The notes beneath the pieces were generated by a model, which saw only the letters and a list, made by a program, of their open reading frames with translations, was not told the DNA's origin and ran no database searches. From the NCBI RefSeq assembly GCF_001905885.1, contig NZ_LIYH01000005.1, forward strand, positions 824,398 to 888,397: a stretch of DNA of 64,000 nucleotides, given 5' to 3'. Positions 6,963-18,696 of this stretch are shown piece by piece (within the stretch, counting starts at the first letter, position 1; every line of letters starts with the position of its first letter). This stretch comes from Streptomyces sp. CB03234 (GTDB taxonomy: Bacteria; Actinomycetota; Actinomycetes; Streptomycetales; Streptomycetaceae). The position numbers and the translations under genes are program-made.

Positions 6963-6970
6963 ACCAGGTC

Positions 6971-7507
6971 ATGGTCACTCACGTTCCCGCAGAGGCTCAC
7001 GGCGACGAGCGCGGCGCGCTGCTCTCCTTCATCGAGGCGCAGCGCGGCGCGGTCCGCCGCTCGGTGCTCGGGCTGACCGAGGAGCAGGCCGCGTCCCGGC
7101 CGAGCGCCAGCGAACTGTCGCTCTCCGGCCTGCTCAAGCACTGCGCCGAGATGGAGCTGACGTGGCTGCGGATGGCGCAGCGGAAGCCGAACGAGAGGCA
7201 GCGCACGGAGGAGACCTGGAGGGACAGCTTCCGGCTGGAGGAGGGCGAGTCGATCCGGGACGTGCTGGCGTTCTGGGACGGGGTGGCCAAGGAGACCGAG
7301 GAGTTCCTCCGGACGGTGCCGAGCCTGGACGACACCTTCCCGCTGCCCGAGGCGCCCTGGTTCCCCAAGGACGGCCGCGTCTCGATGCGGTGGCTGGGCA
7401 TGCACCTGGTGGAGGAGATCGCCCGGCACGCCGGGCACGCCGACATCATCCGCGAGTCGCTGGACGGGAAGGACGCGTTCGGGCTGATCGCCCTGGAGCG
7501 TGCCTGA
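6971..7507 (+). CDS. DinB/DUF664 family protein
   Basis: This 178-residue protein has the four-helix DinB-like pattern: a start of the form LLSFIEAQRGAVRRSVLGLTEEQ, then LSGLLKHCAEMELTWL, and a final RWLGMHLVEEIARHAGHADIIRE. His residues in LLKHCAEME and in HLVEEIARHAGHAD fit the usual triad that binds a divalent metal. The family includes mycothiol-dependent thiol transferases; this member has no assigned substrate. Translation starts at the ATG 10 nt after GGAAGG. The PadR gene follows after 82 bp. Confidence 0.85.
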   Translation: MVTHVPAEAHGDERGALLSFIEAQRGAVRRSVLGLTEEQAASRPSASELSLSGLLKHCAEMELTWLRMAQRKPNERQRTEETWRDSFRLEEGESIRDVLAFWDGVAKETEEFLRTVPSLDDTFPLPEAPWFPKDGRVSMRWLGMHLVEEIARHAGHADIIRESLDGKDAFGLIALERA

Positions 7508-7556
7508 CGACCACCGCCTGCGCCCCGCCCTGAGTACCCCTCCCCTCTGCGTACCC

Positions 7557-7572
7557 TGGTCAAAATTGACTA
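7557..7572. promoter_or_regulatory. Predicted PadR operator 1 (own gene)
   Basis: TGGTCAAAATTGACTA is a 16-bp near-palindrome 17 bp before the PadR gene start. It fits the pattern TRRTCAANNTTGAYTA shared with two sites before the ABC transporter (8240-8255, 8285-8300). Its position suggests autorepression. Confidence 0.65.
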
Positions 7573-7589
7573 GGAAGGTGCGTGAGGTG

Positions 7590-8231
7590 ATGTCAGCGAT
7601 CCGGTTGCTGGTCCTGGGTGCCGTGCGCCAGCACGGGCGGGCACACGGCTATCAGGTCCGCAACGACCTGGAGTTCTGGGGCGCGCACGAGTGGTCCAAC
7701 GCCAAGCCGGGCTCGATCTACCACGCGCTCAAGCAGATGGCCAAGCAGGGGCTGCTGCGGGCCTACGAGACCGCGCCGAGCACGGCCGGCGGGCCGCCGC
7801 GTACCGAGTACGAGATGACCGACGAGGGCACCGCGGAGTACTTCGCGCTGCTGCGTGAGGCGCTGACCGCGTACGACCAGAAGATGGACGTCCTGTCGGC
7901 GGGGGTCGGCTTCATCGTCGACCTGCCGCGTGAGGAGGCCGTCGCGCTGCTCAAGCGGCGGATCGAGGGGCTGGAGCGGTGGCGGGCGGGCGTCACGGAG
8001 TACTACACGCCGGCGGACGGGCCGGAGTCGCTCGGTCATATCGGCGAGATCATGAACATGTGGGTGCACTCGGCCGACGCGGGTGCCGCATGGACACGCG
8101 GGCTGATCGAGCGCATCGAGGGCGGCGCGTACACGTTCGCGGGTGAGGGCGAGCCCTTTGTGGGCGTGCTGGCGGAGGACCAGGAGAACCCGTACGCCAC
8201 GGGAGCGGCCCACCCGGACGACGCGCGCTGA
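7590..8231 (+). CDS. PadR-family transcriptional regulator
   Basis: This encodes 213 residues from the ATG at 7590. The N-terminal ~85 residues form the PadR winged helix (IRLLVLGAVRQHGRAHGYQV, PGSIYHALKQMAKQGLL, EYEMTDEG). The remaining part is a helical dimerisation domain of the AphA/Vir C-terminal type. PadR proteins usually repress nearby efflux genes and release DNA when a small molecule binds. The adjacent two-gene exporter carries two copies of the palindrome found before this gene, so it is probably the target. The effector is unknown; a drug or toxic metabolite would be usual. Confidence 0.92.
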   Translation: MSAIRLLVLGAVRQHGRAHGYQVRNDLEFWGAHEWSNAKPGSIYHALKQMAKQGLLRAYETAPSTAGGPPRTEYEMTDEGTAEYFALLREALTAYDQKMDVLSAGVGFIVDLPREEAVALLKRRIEGLERWRAGVTEYYTPADGPESLGHIGEIMNMWVHSADAGAAWTRGLIERIEGGAYTFAGEGEPFVGVLAEDQENPYATGAAHPDDAR

Positions 8232-8239
8232 GCCCCGGC

Positions 8240-8255
8240 TAATCAAGTTTGATTA
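8240..8255. promoter_or_regulatory. Predicted PadR operator 2 (ABC exporter promoter)
   Basis: TAATCAAGTTTGATTA is a perfect 7-bp inverted repeat around GT, located 62 bp before the ABC transporter start and just 8 bp after the PadR stop. It matches the sites at 7557-7572 and 8285-8300. Confidence 0.7.
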
Positions 8256-8284
8256 ATGGGTCGATCCGGTTTAGCGTGGTGCGG

Positions 8285-8300
8285 TAGTCAATTTTGATTA
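8285..8300. promoter_or_regulatory. Predicted PadR operator 3 (ABC exporter leader)
   Basis: TAGTCAATTTTGATTA has the same form as operators 1 and 2. Its centre is 45 bp downstream of the centre of operator 2, and it ends 17 bp before the start of the ATPase gene, close to the GGGGAGGG ribosome site. Paired sites with this spacing would let two dimers flank or cover the promoter. Confidence 0.7.
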
Positions 8301-8317
8301 CTGGCTGGGGAGGGTGC

Positions 8318-9259
8318 ATGGCGGACGCGATCGTCGTCGAAGGCGTACGGAAGCGGTACGGCGAGAAGCAGGCCCTGGACGGGTTGGACCTGGTGGTCGG
8401 GCGGGGCACGGTGCACGGCGTCCTGGGGCCGAACGGCGCCGGCAAGACCACCGCGGTGCGGGTGCTGGCCACGCTGCTGCGGCACGACGAGGGCACGGCC
8501 CGGGTGGCCGGGTACGACGTGCGGACCCGCCCGGACGAGGTCCGGCGGCGGATCGGGCTGCTCGGGCAGCACGCGGCCCTGGACGAGGGGCTGAGCGGGC
8601 GGCAGAACCTGGAGATGTTCGGTCGGCTGCACCACCTGGGCGCGCGGCGGGCGGTCGCGCGGGCGGACGAGTTGCTGGAGCGGTTCGGACTCGCCGACAC
8701 GGGCCGCAAGGCGGTCAAGCAGTACAGCGGCGGGATGCGACGGCGGCTGGACCTGGCGGCCTCGCTGATCACGGAGCCGGAGGTGCTGTTCCTGGACGAG
8801 CCGACGACGGGGCTCGACCCGCGCGGGCGGGCGGAAGTGTGGGGCTCGGTGCGCTCCCTGGTGGGGGGCGGGACCACCGTCCTGCTCACCACGCAGTACC
8901 TGGAGGAGGCCGACCAGCTCGCCGACCGGATCTCGGTCGTCGACCGGGGCCGGGTCATCGCCGACGGCACGGCGGACGAGCTGAAGGGCAAGGTCGGCGG
9001 CGACCGGATCGACGTCGTCGTGCGTGACGTACGGCAGCTGGCCGCCGCGGCCGCCCTGGTACCCGCGGGGGCCCACGTGGACGAGGACCGGCGGCTGGTC
9101 AGCGCCCCGGTCGAGGACCGGATGGCGGCGCTGACCCGGGTCGTACGGGACCTGGAGTCGGCCGGGATCGAGGCGGAGGACATCGCGGTGCGGCGGCCGA
9201 CGCTGGACGAGGTCTTCCTGCATCTGACGGGCGAGCCGAAGGAGGTCTCGGCGGTATGA
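8318..9259 (+). CDS. ABC exporter ATP-binding protein (DrrA-type)
   Basis: This encodes 313 residues from the ATG at 8318, 5 nt after GGGGAGGG. All nucleotide-binding motifs are intact: Walker A GPNGAGKTT, a Q-loop near LLGQHAALDE, signature YSGGMRRRLDL, Walker B VLFLDEPTTGLDPRGR and switch His replaced by Gln in TTQYLEEADQLADR, as in many drug exporters. The C-terminal ~80 residues match the DrrA-type extension. It powers the permease encoded next, whose ATG overlaps this stop (ATGA). Daunorubicin-resistance-like exporters are the closest known group; the real substrate is not known. Expression is probably governed by the PadR protein. Confidence 0.93.
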   Translation: MADAIVVEGVRKRYGEKQALDGLDLVVGRGTVHGVLGPNGAGKTTAVRVLATLLRHDEGTARVAGYDVRTRPDEVRRRIGLLGQHAALDEGLSGRQNLEMFGRLHHLGARRAVARADELLERFGLADTGRKAVKQYSGGMRRRLDLAASLITEPEVLFLDEPTTGLDPRGRAEVWGSVRSLVGGGTTVLLTTQYLEEADQLADRISVVDRGRVIADGTADELKGKVGGDRIDVVVRDVRQLAAAAALVPAGAHVDEDRRLVSAPVEDRMAALTRVVRDLESAGIEAEDIAVRRPTLDEVFLHLTGEPKEVSAV

Positions 9260-10194
9260 CGGCGACCGGCACGAGCACGACGAGCACGACGGGCACGAGC
9301 GAAACGAGAGGGATGAGCGGGACCGGTGCGGGCGGCACGACCGGCTCGAGCGGTTCGGGCGGGACCGGTTCGGGCGGGGCCGGCCTGGGCGGGGCCGGTC
9401 TGGGCCGGCTCGGGTGGGTCCTGGCCGACTCGTGGACCATCACCCGGCGCGAACTGGCGCACTGGGCGCGTGAGCCGGTGCAGATCGTCGTCGGACTGGC
9501 CTTCCCCGTGATGATGCTGCTGATGTTCGGCTACCTCATCGGCGGCGGTCGCGGCGTGGCCGGCGCGTACATCGACTTCCTCGTCCCCGGCATGTTCGCC
9601 CTGACCATGGCGTTCGGCCTCGAAGCGACCCTGCTGGCGGTCACGCAGGACCTCAACAAGGGCGTGATCGACCGGTTCCGGTCGATGCCGATGGCCGACG
9701 GCGCCGTGCTCGTGGGGCGTTCGGTCGCCGACATGCTCCAGTCGGTGCTCGGCCTGGCCGTGATGATCGGTGCCGGGTACGCGATCGGCTGGCGGGCGCA
9801 CGGCGGCTTCGGCGCGTTCCTGGCGGCCGTGGCACTGCTGTTGCTGCTGCGGTTCGCGATGCTGTGGATCGGCATCCACCTCGCGATGGTGGCGGGCAGG
9901 CCGGAGCTGGTGCAGGCGGTGCAGATCCTCGTCTGGCCGGTCGCCTTCCTCTCCAACGCGTTCGCGGCACCCGGCACGATGCCGGGCTGGCTGGGTTCGG
10001 TGGTCGAGTGGAACCCGCTGTCGTCGACCGCCACGGCGGTACGGGAACTGGTCGGCCCCCCGGGGATCGCACAGGCCGCGGGGTCGACGTGGGCGTCGCA
10101 GCACGCGGAACTGCTGGCGGTGGGGTGGCCGCTGGCGCTGCTCGCGGTCTTCTTCCCGCTGGCGGTGCGGAGATTCCGGCGGCTGAGCCGCTGA
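9256..10194 (+). CDS. ABC-2 type permease (DrrB-type) with low-complexity N-terminus
   Basis: This encodes 312 residues. The first ~50 are Gly/Thr/Ser repeats (TSTTSTTGTS, GSGGTGSGG, GLGGAGLG) before the usual start region LADSWTITRRELAHWAREP. Six membrane segments follow (for example VVGLAFPVMMLLMFGYLIGG and FLAAVALLLLLRFAMLWIGI), with the ABC-2 motif EWNPLSSTATAVREL before the last. It forms the transmembrane path for the upstream ATPase. The low-complexity head is unlike most DrrB proteins. A later start is conceivable, but the ATGA overlap supports this one. Confidence 0.9.
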   Translation: MTATGTSTTSTTGTSETRGMSGTGAGGTTGSSGSGGTGSGGAGLGGAGLGRLGWVLADSWTITRRELAHWAREPVQIVVGLAFPVMMLLMFGYLIGGGRGVAGAYIDFLVPGMFALTMAFGLEATLLAVTQDLNKGVIDRFRSMPMADGAVLVGRSVADMLQSVLGLAVMIGAGYAIGWRAHGGFGAFLAAVALLLLLRFAMLWIGIHLAMVAGRPELVQAVQILVWPVAFLSNAFAAPGTMPGWLGSVVEWNPLSSTATAVRELVGPPGIAQAAGSTWASQHAELLAVGWPLALLAVFFPLAVRRFRRLSR

Positions 10195-10273
10195 GTGGAA
10201 CCTGACGGCGGTTCGCGGTGTATCCAAAGCAGCACGGTTCGCCGCGGACCGGCCCGAGGGCAGGGGGAGCTCC

Positions 10274-11572
10274 ATGCACAGGTGTGCTCGCGTGATCGGG
10301 ATGGTGATGGCGCTGTCGGCGTCGCTGCTGGCCGGGGGCTGTACGGGGGAGGGGGCGCCCGACTCCCGGCCGCCGGCCCCGTCCCGGTCGGAGTCCCGGT
10401 CGGCGCCGTCCCAGCCGGCGCCGCAGTCGGTGCCGTCCCAGCCGGAGTCACCGTCGTCCGTGCCGCCGTTGCCGCGCGTCCCGTCGGCCCCCGAGCTTCC
10501 CGGCTGGACGCACAGCCTCGGATTCGCCGCCGACGGCAGCGGGTTCGCGCTGCTCGCGCAGTGCGTGGAGGACGAGGTGACGCCGGTGAACGGCTTCTGC
10601 CGCCAGCATCTCGCGGTGCTCGACAGGGGCGCGGCCCGCTGGGTGCTGCGCCCCTCACCGCTGCCGGAGGTGCACGGCACGGCGGGCGTCAGCGCGGTGA
10701 TCACGGTGCTGGGACCGGGCCGCGCGCTGATACGGGAATCGAGCGAACGGCACCCGCTGCGTACGTGGTTCACGACGGACGCCGGCCGGTCCTGGCGGCT
10801 GGGCGACCTCCGGGCGGCCGGTACGGCCGACGCGATACCCGAGGGCGCGGTGCTGTCCACCCAGTGCCCGGGGTCGGCCGGGCCGCTCGTGCAGGAGTGC
10901 GCACGGCCGCGGCTGGTGGTGATCTCGCCCGAGGACGGCAAGGTCCGGTTCCTGGCGCGGGAACCGCGGCTCGGCGCCCACCCGGCGCCGGCGGGCGAGG
11001 CGGAGCCGGACGGGTCCTGGTGGGTGTCGGGCACCGATCCCCGCTCGGGCGGGACGACGCTCGCCGTCTCCCGGGACGCCGGCCGGACGTGGACGGTGAG
11101 CCGGCTGCCCAGCCCCGGCGCCGATCCGGCGTGGGGCGTCGCGGTCTCGGTCGGCCCGGACGCGGTGTACGCCGCCGAGCGCGGCGAGGTGCCAGGCGTG
11201 GAGCCGGCCAAGAACCCGCTGCGCGCACTGCACCGTTCGGTGGACGGTGGCCGGACCTGGACGCGCGTGTGGGTGAGCGGCCCGCAGCGGGAGCCGCGCA
11301 CACTGATGGGTGTGCCCGTCGCCGGCCCGGGCGGGCGCCTCGTGGTGCACGGGGAGCGGGGCACGTACGCCGGCACCGACGGCGGCCGCACCTTCCGGGA
11401 CGCGGGGCCCGGCATGTACCACGTCACGCGCGGGCGCCTGGGGTACCTGCGGTCGGCCGCCATCGGCTGCGCGTACGGAATATCGCCGGACGGGGTGCGC
11501 TGGGTCACGTTCCGGCTGGCGTGCCAGGACGGAACGGACTTGCACCTCACGTCGCGTGAGGGCCCAGGCTGA
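10274..11572 (+). CDS. Lipoprotein with BNR/Asp-box repeats (sialidase-like beta-propeller)
   Basis: This encodes 432 residues from an ATG 5 nt after GGGGGAG. A signal peptide ends in the lipobox LLAGGC (Cys23), followed by a long Ser/Pro linker. The rest has at least four Asp-box motifs of the form S/T-x-D-x-G-x-x-W/F: TTDAGRSW, SRDAGRTW, SVDGGRTW and GTDGGRTF. Such repeats cap the blades of a six- or seven-bladed propeller on the cell surface. No sialidase catalytic arginine triad or FRIP motif is evident, so enzyme activity should not be assumed. It is monocistronic, 79 bp after the exporter. Confidence 0.85.
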   Translation: MHRCARVIGMVMALSASLLAGGCTGEGAPDSRPPAPSRSESRSAPSQPAPQSVPSQPESPSSVPPLPRVPSAPELPGWTHSLGFAADGSGFALLAQCVEDEVTPVNGFCRQHLAVLDRGAARWVLRPSPLPEVHGTAGVSAVITVLGPGRALIRESSERHPLRTWFTTDAGRSWRLGDLRAAGTADAIPEGAVLSTQCPGSAGPLVQECARPRLVVISPEDGKVRFLAREPRLGAHPAPAGEAEPDGSWWVSGTDPRSGGTTLAVSRDAGRTWTVSRLPSPGADPAWGVAVSVGPDAVYAAERGEVPGVEPAKNPLRALHRSVDGGRTWTRVWVSGPQREPRTLMGVPVAGPGGRLVVHGERGTYAGTDGGRTFRDAGPGMYHVTRGRLGYLRSAAIGCAYGISPDGVRWVTFRLACQDGTDLHLTSREGPG

Positions 11573-11605
11573 GGTGCGTACCGAGAAGAAGGGAGCGGAG
11601 AGCCA

Positions 11606-12364
11606 ATGAGCTACTCCGTGGGACAGGTCGCCGATTTCGCCCGCGTCACGGTGCGGACCCTGCACCACTACGACGAGATCGGACTGCTCTCCCCGAGCGG
11701 CCGCAGCCACGCGGGGCACCGGCGTTACGACGACGCCGACCTCGACCGGCTGCAGCAGATCCTGTTCTACCGGGAGCTGGGCTTCCCGCTCGACCAGGTC
11801 GCGGTCCTGCTCGACGACCCCGACGCGGACCCGCGGGAGCACCTGCGGCGCCAGCACGAGCTGCTGTCCGCGCGGATCGCCGAACTGCAGAAGATGGCCG
11901 AGGCCGTCGAACACGCCATGGAGGCGAAGAAGATGGGCATCAACCTCACGCCCGAGGAGAAGTTCGAGGTCTTCGGGGACAAGGATCCCGAGCAGTACGC
12001 GGAGGAGGCCGAGCAGCGCTGGGGCAACACCGACGCCTACCGGGAGTCCCAGCGCCGTGCCGCCCGCTACACCAAGGCCGACTGGCGGCGCATGCAGGAC
12101 GAGGCCGCCGACTGGGGCACCCGTTACCAGGCCCTGATGTCGGAGGGCGAGCCGCCGACGGGCGAGCGGGCGATGGACCTGGCCGAGGAGCACCGCCGGC
12201 ACATCACCACCTGGTTCTACGAGTGCCCCTTCGAAATGCACCGGTGCCTCGCGGACATGTACGTGTCGGACGAGCGCTTCACGGCCTTCTACGACGCCAT
12301 GCGCCCGGGCCTGGCCGAACACCTCCACGCCGCCATCTATGCCAACGCGGCCCGGCACGCCTGA
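11606..12364 (+). CDS. MerR-family regulator with TipAS-type antibiotic-recognition domain
   Basis: This 252-residue protein matches full-length TipAL in size and layout. Residues 1-70 are a MerR winged helix (SVGQVADFARVTVRTLHHYDEIGLL...GHRRY). A coiled-coil linker follows to about residue 115, then a TipAS domain with EQYAEEAEQRWGNTDAYRES and a tail ending YANAARHA. TipAS domains wrap around thiopeptides such as thiostrepton and can bond to them through a Cys; Cys207 and Cys214 here lie in the corresponding YECPFEMHRCLADMYV segment. It probably activates multidrug-tolerance genes and its own promoter. The start is at ATG 11606 after GGAGAG. Confidence 0.93.
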   Translation: MSYSVGQVADFARVTVRTLHHYDEIGLLSPSGRSHAGHRRYDDADLDRLQQILFYRELGFPLDQVAVLLDDPDADPREHLRRQHELLSARIAELQKMAEAVEHAMEAKKMGINLTPEEKFEVFGDKDPEQYAEEAEQRWGNTDAYRESQRRAARYTKADWRRMQDEAADWGTRYQALMSEGEPPTGERAMDLAEEHRRHITTWFYECPFEMHRCLADMYVSDERFTAFYDAMRPGLAEHLHAAIYANAARHA

Positions 12365-12485
12365 CGGACCCGGGCAGGGGAGCGCCGAGCGGGGAGAAGG
12401 GGACGGTGGAACCGGGAGGGGGGCGGAAGCGTTGATAGCTTTGGGCAGCCGTCCCCCGCCCACCGAACCAGGAGCCCCGGAACCC

Positions 12486-13169
12486 GTGAATACGCTTGCG
12501 CTCGGACCGAGCTGGCTGGACCCGGACTATCTCATCGAGACCTTCGGCCTCATCGGCGTCCTGGTCATCGTCTTCGCCGAGTCCGGACTGCTGATCGGTT
12601 TCTTCCTGCCCGGTGACTCGCTGCTGTTCACCACGGGTCTGCTGGTCACCACCGGCGTCCTCGACACCCCGCTGTGGGTGGTGTGCACCCTGATCGTGCT
12701 GTCCGCGATCATCGGTGACCAGGTGGGCTATCTGTTCGGCCGCAAGGTCGGACCGGCCCTCTTCAAGCGCCCGGACTCCCGCCTTTTCAAGCAGGAGAAC
12801 GTGGAGAAGGCCCATGAGTTCTTCGAGAAGCACGGCCCGAAGTCGCTGATCCTCGCCCGGTTCGTCCCGATCGTGCGGACGTTCACGCCGATCATCGCCG
12901 GTGTGAGCCGGATGAACTACCGCTCGTTCATCACCTTCAACATCATCGGCGGTGTCCTGTGGGGCGCCGGCGTGACGCTGCTCGGGGCGTCGCTGGGCAA
13001 GGTCCCCTTTGTGCACAAGCACATCGAGGCGATCCTCGTCCTCATCGTGCTGCTCTCGGTCGTCCCGATCGTGATCGAGTACCTGCGGGCCCGCTCCCAG
13101 AGCAAGAAGCAGCCGGTCGTCGAGGACGGGGCACCGCCCGCCCAGCGCGGGCGGCACGCCAAGCGCTGA
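12486..13169 (+). CDS. DedA-family membrane protein
   Basis: This encodes 227 residues from the GTG at 12486; longer readings add a Gly/Pro-rich stretch without homology. It carries the DedA signature FAESGLLIGFFLPGDSLLFTTG near the N-terminus and the reentrant-loop motif ARFVPIVRTFTPIIAGVSRMNYRSF, with membrane helices on either side. DedA proteins act as flippases for undecaprenyl phosphate or phospholipids in the cytoplasmic membrane and support membrane potential. The tail is basic and hydrophilic. Its stop is 2 bp from that of the convergent P-type ATPase gene. Confidence 0.92.
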   Translation: MNTLALGPSWLDPDYLIETFGLIGVLVIVFAESGLLIGFFLPGDSLLFTTGLLVTTGVLDTPLWVVCTLIVLSAIIGDQVGYLFGRKVGPALFKRPDSRLFKQENVEKAHEFFEKHGPKSLILARFVPIVRTFTPIIAGVSRMNYRSFITFNIIGGVLWGAGVTLLGASLGKVPFVHKHIEAILVLIVLLSVVPIVIEYLRARSQSKKQPVVEDGAPPAQRGRHAKR

Positions 13170-13171
13170 CC

Positions 13172-17611
<4,440 letters not shown>

Positions 17612-17689
17612 GGGCTGGTGCCTCCGGTCCGATTCAGTCGTCCCGGAATGGATACCCTGAAATGTAGACAACCCGCTCATACCACATCC

Positions 17690-18109
17690 ATGGATGTGAG
17701 ATCTGTGGCCACCTCTTCAGCACCGCGTAAGCGGACCACGACGAAGTCCACGAAGACCACGAACAAGCAGAGCGCGGCGCAGCCGCGCAAGGAATCGGCC
17801 CCCGCCCCCGCCCAGGCCCAGTCCCAGACCCAGGACCAGGGCTCACCGGGAGGCCGCACGGTCAGCTTCACCGTCCCGTCCCTCGACCGGGTGGCGAACG
17901 GCGCGGCCAACGCGGCGCTGCTCCCGGTGGCGGCCGCGCGCCAGGTACTCCCCGCCAAGGGCGGCCTGCCGCTCTACCTCGGCCTCGGCGTCCTGGGCGC
18001 CGCGGACGTCATCGAGTGGCCCGTCGCCATCGGCATCGGCGTCGGCTACGCCGTCCTCCGCCGCGGCGGCCTCATGACGGGCGCCCCCCGCCCCCGCGCG
18101 ACCGCCTGA
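17690..18109 (+). CDS. Small membrane protein of unknown function
   Basis: This encodes 139 residues if started at the ATG at 17690; a GTG at 17705 (MATSSAPRKR...) preceded by GTGAG is an equally good alternative. The first ~60 residues are rich in Lys, Thr, Gln, Ala and Pro and probably disordered. Then comes an amphipathic segment (VPSLDRVANGAANAALLPV), followed by two hydrophobic stretches (LPLYLGLGVLGAADVI and WPVAIGIGVGYAVL). Similar proteins occur in streptomycetes, but I know no function. It is divergent from the P-type ATPase (78 bp between starts), and a shared promoter region is possible. Confidence 0.7.
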   Translation: MDVRSVATSSAPRKRTTTKSTKTTNKQSAAQPRKESAPAPAQAQSQTQDQGSPGGRTVSFTVPSLDRVANGAANAALLPVAAARQVLPAKGGLPLYLGLGVLGAADVIEWPVAIGIGVGYAVLRRGGLMTGAPRPRATA

Positions 18110-18193
18110 CGCCCCGCGCGGCCGGCCGGCCCCCGGTCGGGTCGGCCGGGCTACGGCGTGGGCGGGGTCGGTTGCGGCCGGTGGGCCGGGGTC

Positions 18194-18297
18194 GGGGCCC
18201 CTCCGGGCTCACCTCCTCGCGGTCGGCGGGGTGCCCATGCAATCTCGTCGCCGTTTCTCGCCGCCAACCGCTGCGGGGGGGCCCCTGCACGGCCCCT
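18194..18297 (-). repeat. Dispersed intergenic repeat, copy C (inverted)
   Basis: Read on minus it begins GGGGCCGTGCAGGGG (18297 side) and ends GAGGAGGTGAGCCCGGAGGG (18194 side). The 29-bp head matches the head of copies A and B at 26 of 29 positions, and the tail is nearly identical. The middle is unrelated. Together with copy A it forms a 350-bp inverted arrangement. Confidence 0.75.
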
Positions 18298-18400
18298 CCT
18301 CGCCGTGGTCGGAGCCAGCGCGCCCGATCTCGTGTGCACGCGGCCCCGGCCACCCGGCTTCCCTCGCCCCACCGGGCCGCAGTCGGCGTACGACCGGGGC

Positions 18401-18542
18401 GGGGCCGTGCAGGGTCGCCCCCGCAGAGGATGGGGGTCCCCCCTGCTCGAGCGAAGCCGAGAGCTTGGGGGAGGCGCCGGAAGGGCTCCCTATCCGGCGT
18501 ACCCAAGGCCGCCGGCCTCGAGGAGGTGAGCCCGGAGGGGCC
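18401..18542 (+). repeat. Dispersed intergenic repeat, copy A
   Basis: The head GGGGCCGTGCAGGGTCG (18401-18417) continues to 18429. The tail of 29 bp at 18514-18542 includes GAGGAGGTGAGCCCGGAGGG. Both blocks are identical to copy B at 45766-45867; between them this copy carries an extra hairpin element (18432-18473) that copy B lacks. The sequence is non-coding. Confidence 0.8.
18432..18473 (+). repeat. Nested hairpin element in repeat copy A
   Basis: The stretch runs from GGGGGTCCCCCC through CTCGAGCGAAGCCGAG to CTTGGGGGAG. It can fold with a CCCCC/GGGGG outer stem and a CTCG/CGAG inner stem around GAAGC-like bases. Elements of this sequence are, from memory, frequent between Streptomyces genes. 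It interrupts repeat copy A and is missing from copies B, C and D, so it looks like a later insertion. Confidence 0.65.
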
Positions 18543-18696
18543 ACGCCCCACCACCCACCGGTGGTGGCCGCCACCCGGGTGCCACGCACCGCGACGCACC
18601 GCCACGCCCCCGCCCACCGGGTGGCCGCCACGCGGCGCCACGCGGCGCGGCGACCGTGGCCGCCGGCCAACGGGGCACCGGGGCGTGACGCCCCGG

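Larger units (their letters stand above)
18110..18696. other. Non-coding 587-bp repeat-rich intergenic region
   Basis: This lies between the small membrane protein gene and the convergent ThrE-like gene. Open frames exist on both strands, but they lack ribosome sites and normal codon bias and arise from GC-rich repeats. It contains two copies of a dispersed repeat in opposite orientation (18194-18297 and 18401-18542), a nested hairpin (18432-18473) and, from 18540 to 18690, tandem CCACCGG/CCGCCACG-like stretches. RNA from this region would fold strongly, so it may serve as a two-way terminator. Confidence 0.7.

Noticed and set aside
8239..11550. A continuous open frame of over 1100 codons on the minus strand opposite the exporter and BNR lipoprotein genes
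   Set aside because: It lies entirely opposite three well-supported genes and is compositionally Arg/Ser/Pro/Ala-rich with no recognisable domain. It is a GC-bias shadow.
18110..18696. Overlapping open frames of 60-300 codons on both strands in the repeat-rich gap
   Set aside because: They consist of Arg/Pro/Gly-rich translations of the dispersed repeats, lack ribosome sites, and show no third-position bias.
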